DNA from: Armatimonadota bacterium
GTDB lineage: Bacteria > Armatimonadota > Zipacnadia > Zipacnadales > UBA11051
Assembly: GCA_003542955.1 (NCBI GenBank)
Contig: DPJP01000354.1
Location: 1,729 to 10,749, forward strand
DNA length: 9,021 bases
Direction: 5' to 3'
This document shows positions 6,133 to 9,021 of the stretch, one piece after another. Within the stretch, counting starts at the first letter, position 1; every line of letters starts with the position of its first letter. The position numbers and the translations under genes are program-made. Under the pieces are notes generated by a model. The model saw only the letters and a program-made list of their open reading frames with translations. It was not told the DNA's origin and made no database searches.

Positions 6133-8808
6133 ATGCTCAGTGACTCACAACTCACACCAATGTATCGCCAGTGGGCGCAGGCGAAGCGCGACTACCCCGA
6201 TGTCCTGCTTTTGTTCCGCATGGGCGACTTCTACGAGATGTTCGGCGAGGACGCCCAGACAGGAGCGCGCGCACTCGAGCTGACGCTGACCGCCCGCCGC
6301 GTCGGCGACATCAAGCTCCCCATGTGCGGTGTACCGTATCACGCCATTGACAAGTACCTGCGGACGCTCGTGGAGAAGGGCTTCCGCGCAGCCATCTGTG
6401 AGCAGGTTGAGGACGCAAAGCAGGCCAAAGGCCTCGTGCGACGCGCCGTCACGCGCGTGGTTACACCCGGAACGCTGCTCGAGGACGAAATACTCGATGG
6501 CAGCGGGCACAACTTCCTCGTCTCGGTTGCGCGGGAGCGTGAAGCCTTCGGTATCGCGGCGGTCGACATATCAACCGGCGACTTCATGGTCACGCAAATC
6601 GAGGCCCCCCGCACGGCCCCCGGCCCGGAAGCCCCTCCACTCCCTGAGATGGCGGGCCGACACCGCGACGCTGCAGTCGCCGCGACCGTCGACGAAATCG
6701 TGCGCCTGGGTGCCGCCGAGGTGCTCATCAGTTCCGAACTGGCCTCGGACGACACCCTCCGCTCAACGCTCGAGCAGGCCACCCGCGCGACCGTCACCGT
6801 TGCCGCCGACGCCCCGGCGTTCGCGAGCAACCGTGACCAGGTATGCGAGCAGTTCGGGGTCGCGAGTCTCGCCGGCTTCGGCTGCGAGGACAAGCCCGCG
6901 GCGACGGCCGCCGCCGCCCAGGCACTGCGCTACCTGCGCAACACCCAACTCGAGGCGATGCCGCGGCTGAGCTCGATTACCACCTACTCCACATCCGACT
7001 TCATGGTCATCGACGGCTCGACGCGGCGCAACCTCGAACTCGTCGCGTCGCTGCGCGACGGCGGCAAGCAGGGGACACTGCTCGGGCTCCTGGACCGCAC
7101 GCGCACGCCTATGGGGGCCCGTGCCCTCCGTCAGGCGCTTCTGCAGCCGCTGCTTGATATAGACGGCATCACTGCGCGCCTCGATGCCGTCGGCGAGCTG
7201 GTCGCCGACCGAGTGGTGGCCGAACAACTCGCCGAGCGCCTGCATGACATCTACGACATAGAGCGCCTCTGCGCGCGTGCGACGGCTGGAAGGGCAAATG
7301 CCAAGGACCTCCGCGCCCTGTGCGTCTCTCTCCAACAGCTCCCCGCCATCCTGGCGGAGATGCAGAACTGCGATGCCGGACTGCTCAGAAGTGTCAGGGA
7401 GAGGATCGACCCGCTCGCGGCGCTGGCGGAAAGGCTCGATTGCGCCATCGTCGACAGCCCGCCGGTGCTAATCACCGAGGGCGGGATCATCCGCGAGGGC
7501 TACAGCGACGAACTCGATGGTATCCGCCACGGCGCCGCCGGCGGCCGCGAGTGGATCGCGAGCTTCCAGGACGTCGAGCGGGGTCGCACAGGCATCAGGT
7601 CGCTCAAGGTCGGCTACAACAAGGTATTCGGCTACTACATCGAGGTGAGCAAGGCAAACATCGACCTTGTGCCCGACTACTACGAGCGCAAGCAGACGCT
7701 TGTCAACGGGGAGCGCTTCATCACGCCGGAACTCAAGGAGAAGGAGGCACTGGTTCTCGGCGCCGACGAGCGTAGCCAGCAGCTCGAACACGACCTGTTC
7801 GTAGAGTTGCGCGACGCGGTTGCGGCGGAGGCGGAGAGGCTGATGTCAACTGCCCGGGCCGTCGCCGAGTTGGACATGCTCGTGTCGCTTGCGGCGACGG
7901 CGGTCGAGTACGGCTACACACGCCCCGAGCTTGATACCTCGGACCGGCTGGTCATCCGCGACGGGCGCCACCCGGTTGTCGAGCAGGCGCTGACCGACGA
8001 GCTGTTCGTCCCCAACGATACCGATCTCGACTGCCGCGACAGCCAGTTGCAGATCGTCACCGGCCCCAACATGGCGGGCAAATCGACCTACCTGCGCCAG
8101 GTGGCGCTGCTTGCGCTGCTCGCGCAGATGGGCTCGTGGGTTCCGGCGCGCTCCTATAGTGCGGGCATCATCGACCGCATCTTCACGCGCGTCGGGGCCA
8201 GCGACGACCTCGCCACGGGGCAATCGACGTTTATGGTCGAGATGACCGAGACCGCGAACATCCTCAGCAACGCGACCGACCGCAGCCTGATCATTCTCGA
8301 CGAGATCGGGCGCGGCACATCGACCTGGGATGGGATGTCAATCGCCTGGGCGGTGGCCGAGTACATCGTCGAGCAGATCGGGGCCAAGACGCTCTTCGCC
8401 ACGCACTACCATCACCTCAACGAGCTTGAGCGGCTGCTCGGTGGCGTCCGCAACCTGCGCGTAACCGTCAAGGAGCAGGGCGATGACATCATCTTCCTCC
8501 GCAAGATCGTCGAGGGGGGCACGGACAGATCGTACGGCATCCAGGTCGCGCGACTGGCGGGCCTGCCGGTGGAGGTCATAGAGAGGGCACGAGAGGTGCT
8601 CCGCACACTCGAGAGCGAGGACATCGTGGCGACGCCCACGCGGGCCGCGGCGTCGAAGGTAGCGCCGACAATCCAACTCAAGCTGTTCGAGGGCGTGCGG
8701 GACCCCGTCGTGGAGAAGCTCAAGTCGATGGAGCTTGACACGCTCAGCCCACTCGAGGCACTCATGCGGCTCAAGCAGTTGCAGGATGAAGCGAAGTCGG
8801 GCGACTAG
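6133..8808 (+). CDS. mutS: DNA mismatch repair protein MutS
   Basis: A full-length MutS1 of 891 residues. It binds mismatches and small loops as a dimer and, with ATP, recruits downstream repair factors. The mismatch-recognition domain (about 1-125) carries the F-x-E motif as Phe33-Tyr34-Glu35 in MGDFYEMF, which separates it from MutS2, MSH4/5-like and non-binding forms. The connector domain (about 130-260) contains a Pro/Ala-rich insertion (about 157-180). The lever/clamp core (about 285-600) includes GYNKVFGYYIEVSKAN (494-509). The ATPase domain has Walker A TGPNMAGKST (643-652, Lys650), the signature-type GASDDLATGQSTFMVEM (688-704), Walker B SLIILDEIGRGTST (718-731, Asp723-Glu724) and the switch His in FATHYHH (755-761). 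QLKLF (848-852) matches the beta-clamp binding consensus and precedes a C-terminal DPVVEKLKSMELDTLSPLEAL segment typical of MutS. It is slightly longer than the roughly 850 residues of enteric MutS, partly from the connector insertion. mutL is not seen in the remaining 213 bases. Confidence 0.98.
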   Translation: MLSDSQLTPMYRQWAQAKRDYPDVLLLFRMGDFYEMFGEDAQTGARALELTLTARRVGDIKLPMCGVPYHAIDKYLRTLVEKGFRAAICEQVEDAKQAKGLVRRAVTRVVTPGTLLEDEILDGSGHNFLVSVAREREAFGIAAVDISTGDFMVTQIEAPRTAPGPEAPPLPEMAGRHRDAAVAATVDEIVRLGAAEVLISSELASDDTLRSTLEQATRATVTVAADAPAFASNRDQVCEQFGVASLAGFGCEDKPAATAAAAQALRYLRNTQLEAMPRLSSITTYSTSDFMVIDGSTRRNLELVASLRDGGKQGTLLGLLDRTRTPMGARALRQALLQPLLDIDGITARLDAVGELVADRVVAEQLAERLHDIYDIERLCARATAGRANAKDLRALCVSLQQLPAILAEMQNCDAGLLRSVRERIDPLAALAERLDCAIVDSPPVLITEGGIIREGYSDELDGIRHGAAGGREWIASFQDVERGRTGIRSLKVGYNKVFGYYIEVSKANIDLVPDYYERKQTLVNGERFITPELKEKEALVLGADERSQQLEHDLFVELRDAVAAEAERLMSTARAVAELDMLVSLAATAVEYGYTRPELDTSDRLVIRDGRHPVVEQALTDELFVPNDTDLDCRDSQLQIVTGPNMAGKSTYLRQVALLALLAQMGSWVPARSYSAGIIDRIFTRVGASDDLATGQSTFMVEMTETANILSNATDRSLIILDEIGRGTSTWDGMSIAWAVAEYIVEQIGAKTLFATHYHHLNELERLLGGVRNLRVTVKEQGDDIIFLRKIVEGGTDRSYGIQVARLAGLPVEVIERAREVLRTLESEDIVATPTRAAASKVAPTIQLKLFEGVRDPVVEKLKSMELDTLSPLEALMRLKQLQDEAKSGD

Positions 8809-8815
8809 AGGGTGA

Positions 8816-8843
8816 TCCAGGCCGGCCGTTCGGGTGGCCTGGA
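8816..8843 (+). terminator. Hairpin just after mutS, without a U-tract
   Basis: TCCAGGCC (8816-8823) pairs perfectly with GGCCTGGA (8836-8843). A G-U pair, a G-G mismatch and two more GC pairs follow, closing a GTTC loop. It starts 8 bases after the mutS stop. The position fits a transcript end, but the following bases are GGGGCC instead of a T-run. The 3' arm overlaps the first bases of the repeat that starts at 8841, so the two structures are mutually exclusive at that edge. Confidence 0.55.
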
Positions 8844-8897
8844 GGGGCCGCATGCGATACGCGAGAAGCATCATCGCCCCACACCGTCTGCGCCGCA
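8841..8897 (+). repeat. Intergenic repeat, copy A
   Basis: 57 bases that match 8966-9021 at 49 of 57 aligned positions (7 substitutions, 1 single-base gap). The first 18 bases are identical in both copies, as are the 12 bases GACCGTCTGCGCCG-type tail from ACCGTCTG onward. The copies start 125 bases apart. The single-base gap breaks the reading frame shared by the two copies, which argues against a conserved coding role. The start GGAGGGGCCGCATG resembles a ribosome binding site plus ATG, and in copy A this opens a 45-codon frame to 8989. A repeat or structured RNA explains the conservation better than a peptide does. Confidence 0.75.
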
Positions 8898-8910
8898 TCG
8901 CATCCGGCCC
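8845..8910. repeat. Long interrupted inverted repeat spanning copy A
   Basis: GGGCCG (8845-8850) pairs with CGGCCC (8905-8910). After one C-C mismatch, ATGCGAT (8852-8858) pairs with ATCGCAT (8897-8903). CG (8860-8861) pairs with CG (8894-8895) after an A-C mismatch. Sixteen-base arms with 15 pairs and few mismatches enclose a region of about 32 bases that can add short pairs (AGA 8864-8866 with TCT 8887-8889). The structure suggests a REP/MITE-like element or a structured RNA. Neither can be confirmed here. Confidence 0.6.
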
Positions 8911-8965
8911 ACGCGCCATCAACCACCTGGGGCACAACGCCTCCGCAAGCAGTCCTGAAGCCGTC
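8898..8965. other. Spacer between the two repeat copies, no gene seen
   Basis: No convincing coding region, promoter or RNA gene is seen. The first 13 bases hold the 3' arm of the copy A inverted repeat. CCTCCG (8940-8945) can pair with CGGAGG (8965-8970) at the start of copy B, a weak six-base stem with a 19-base loop. Confidence 0.5.
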
Positions 8966-9021
8966 GGAGGGGCCGCATGCGATGCGTGAGAAGCACAATC
9001 CCCGAGACCGTCTGCGCCGTA
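8966..9021 (+). repeat. Intergenic repeat, copy B (cut by the window end)
   Basis: The 56 visible bases match copy A (see 8841-8897). It carries the same 5' arm, GGGGCCGCATGCGAT, of the inverted repeat seen in copy A. The matching 3' arm would lie beyond base 9021. A local palindrome, CGCAT-GCG-ATGCG, is perfect in this copy and has one mismatch in copy A. Confidence 0.7.

Noticed and set aside
6133..8808. MutS2 or another MutS-like paralogue
   Set aside because: The F-x-E mismatch-recognition motif is present and there is no C-terminal Smr domain, so it is the canonical repair MutS.
8338..8937. Antisense open frame (199 codons) over the mutS end and the downstream repeat
   Set aside because: Most of it is antisense to conserved MutS ATPase motifs, and the rest falls in the repeat region.
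8841..9021. CRISPR array
   Set aside because: There are only two copies, they differ at several positions, the unit is longer than typical CRISPR repeats with a 68-base gap, and no cas genes are near.

Overview
The window is a GC-rich bacterial chromosome segment with densely packed genes, all on the + strand. The gene set (M48 peptidase, GT4-like protein, FGGY kinase, MutS) and the clear Shine-Dalgarno sites show a bacterium. The phylum cannot be read from the sequence, and an uncultured lineage is plausible. There are no tRNA or rRNA genes, no CRISPR array, no transposase and no prophage signature.

Layout. Bases 1-346 hold the C-terminal end of an M48-type zinc metalloprotease that begins outside the window. 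After a 32-base gap comes a GT4/GT-B-fold glycosyltransferase-like protein (379-1644) whose usual catalytic and donor-binding positions are substituted. An FGGY-family carbohydrate kinase (1650-3149) follows after 5 bases. These three probably form one transcription unit. A 140-base gap (3150-3289) carries the best promoter candidate in the window, a small leader stem-loop and a strong ribosome binding site. It drives a 932-residue protein (3290-6088) that joins a DUF1638-type N-terminal domain to a hydantoinase/oxoprolinase-like ASKHA ATPase. After 44 bases comes mutS (6133-8808), complete with all its functional motifs. The last 213 bases (8809-9021) are non-coding. They hold a hairpin just after mutS and two copies of an approximately 56-base repeat, the first of which folds into a long interrupted stem. 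The second copy runs off the window end.

How the genes work together. The glycosyltransferase-like gene and sugar kinase are tightly coupled and may serve one carbohydrate process, but no substrate can be named. The DUF1638-hydantoinase fusion and mutS look co-transcribed but have no obvious shared role. DUF1638 and ASKHA ATPases both recur near corrinoid-dependent methyl transfer genes, so the fusion could be an activation or chaperone-like factor of such a system. No methyltransferase or corrinoid protein lies in this window, so that remains a hypothesis.

The observations most worth a second look are the DUF1638-hydantoinase fusion with its Cys motifs, the hairpin-forming repeat after mutS, the catalytically degenerate glycosyltransferase, and the recurrence of U-tract-less hairpins at gene ends.
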